A DNA stretch of 7,138 bases from an uncultured Bacteroidales bacterium (GTDB lineage Bacteria; Bacteroidota; Bacteroidia; Bacteroidales; P3): the NCBI GenBank assembly GCA_947177315.1, contig CAMWTX010000079.1, positions 1-7,138 on the forward strand, written 5' to 3'. A program made the position numbers and the translations under genes. Shown here in pieces: positions 6,851-7,138 of the stretch (within the stretch, counting starts at the first letter, position 1; each line of letters starts with the position of its first letter). A model generated the notes under the pieces. The model was not told the origin of the DNA. It saw only the letters and a list, made by a program, of their open reading frames with translations, and did no database searches.

Positions 6851-7138
6851 ATGAAAAAATCCTGTCTATACGGTTTGGTGGCTTGCTTGTGTTTTTGCAC
6901 GGCCTGTCGGGAAACGCCCCGGAATTCCGTTTGGTTGCTTGAAGAACGCTTGGCGGCTATGGTGGATACGCTTCCCGGCGTGACAGGGATAGCGTTCGTG
7001 AGTGCAAGGGATACCGTAACCGTCAACAACGGAGGGCATTATCCGATGATGAGCGTGTTCAAGCTTCATCAGTCTTTGGCGGTGGCGAACACGTTGGCGC
7101 GTCAGGGCAAAGGATTTGACAGCGTTCTGTATATACAT
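6851..7138 (+). CDS. Class A beta-lactamase, N-terminal part (cut by window edge)
   Basis: An open frame of 96 codons runs off the right edge with no stop. Residues 1-19 look like an export signal (MKK, then a hydrophobic, cysteine-rich core); C19 after CTA could be a weak lipobox, since position -3 is Cys rather than Leu. After it come a short helix and two beta strands (GVTGIAFVSARDTVTVNN, 43-60), then YPMMSVFK, in which S68-x-x-K71 is the active-site motif of serine beta-lactamases. The following LHQSLAVAN matches the helix after it in the CfxA/CepA/CblA/PER branch. Enzymes of this group hydrolyse penicillins and often cephalosporins in the periplasm. The SDN, Glu166 and KTG motifs lie outside the window, so activity and spectrum cannot be judged. 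In-frame ATGs at 6803 and 6821 exist, but starting there would bury the signal peptide, so 6851 is preferred. The gene is divergent from the nitroreductase. Confidence 0.93.
   Translation, partial: MKKSCLYGLVACLCFCTACRETPRNSVWLLEERLAAMVDTLPGVTGIAFVSARDTVTVNNGGHYPMMSVFKLHQSLAVANTLARQGKGFDSVLYIH

Overview
The window looks like chromosome of a member of the Bacteroidota, most likely the order Bacteroidales; the genus cannot be fixed from the sequence. Three things support this. The gene order is the Bacteroidetes aerotolerance (Bat) cluster. Two promoters match the Bacteroidetes sigma pattern (TTTG/TTG, spacer, TAnnTTTG). The window ends in the start of a class A beta-lactamase resembling the CfxA/CepA/CblA/PER branch. 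Start codons lack Shine-Dalgarno sequences and often follow A-rich stretches, as is usual in this phylum. Third codon positions are G/C-rich, which produces long but meaningless antisense open frames.

Bases 1-5943, all on the minus strand and so read from right to left, hold a compact operon. It starts with a TTG-N17-TATCTTTG promoter, then a MoxR-family AAA+ ATPase, a DUF58 protein, a membrane-anchored protein with a signal peptide and a DUF4381-like cytoplasmic tail, the VWA protein BatA, a fused BatB-BatC protein (VWA plus TPR plus a glutamine-rich tail), and the first codons of a further gene that is probably batD. Apart from 67 bases between moxR and the DUF58 gene, the junctions overlap (ATGA, TGATG) or are 5-8 bases apart, so co-transcription and translational coupling are likely. 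The DUF58 protein, BatA and the BatB part all keep complete MIDAS metal-site residues. By the positive-inside rule, MoxR and the DUF58 protein are cytoplasmic, while the BatA and BatB VWA domains and the BatC TPR domain face the periplasm. The layout suggests an ATP-driven, chaperone-like envelope complex. MoxR-VWA systems are generally viewed this way, but the substrate is unknown.

Bases about 5944-6137 are a short intergenic stretch with a clear minus-strand intrinsic terminator (6082-6113). Bases 6138-6749 (minus) encode an FMN nitroreductase with a lipoprotein signal peptide, driven by a near-ideal Bacteroidetes promoter at 6767-6798 that also settles its start codon.

Bases 6851-7138 (plus) are the first 96 codons of a divergently transcribed class A serine beta-lactamase, including the catalytic S-V-F-K motif; the gene runs off the window.

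I see no convincing previously undescribed system. The points most worth a second look are the BatB-BatC fusion with a buried signal-peptide-like segment, an 8-bp inverted repeat in the moxR/DUF58 gap, the export signal on the nitroreductase, and the truncated beta-lactamase gene.
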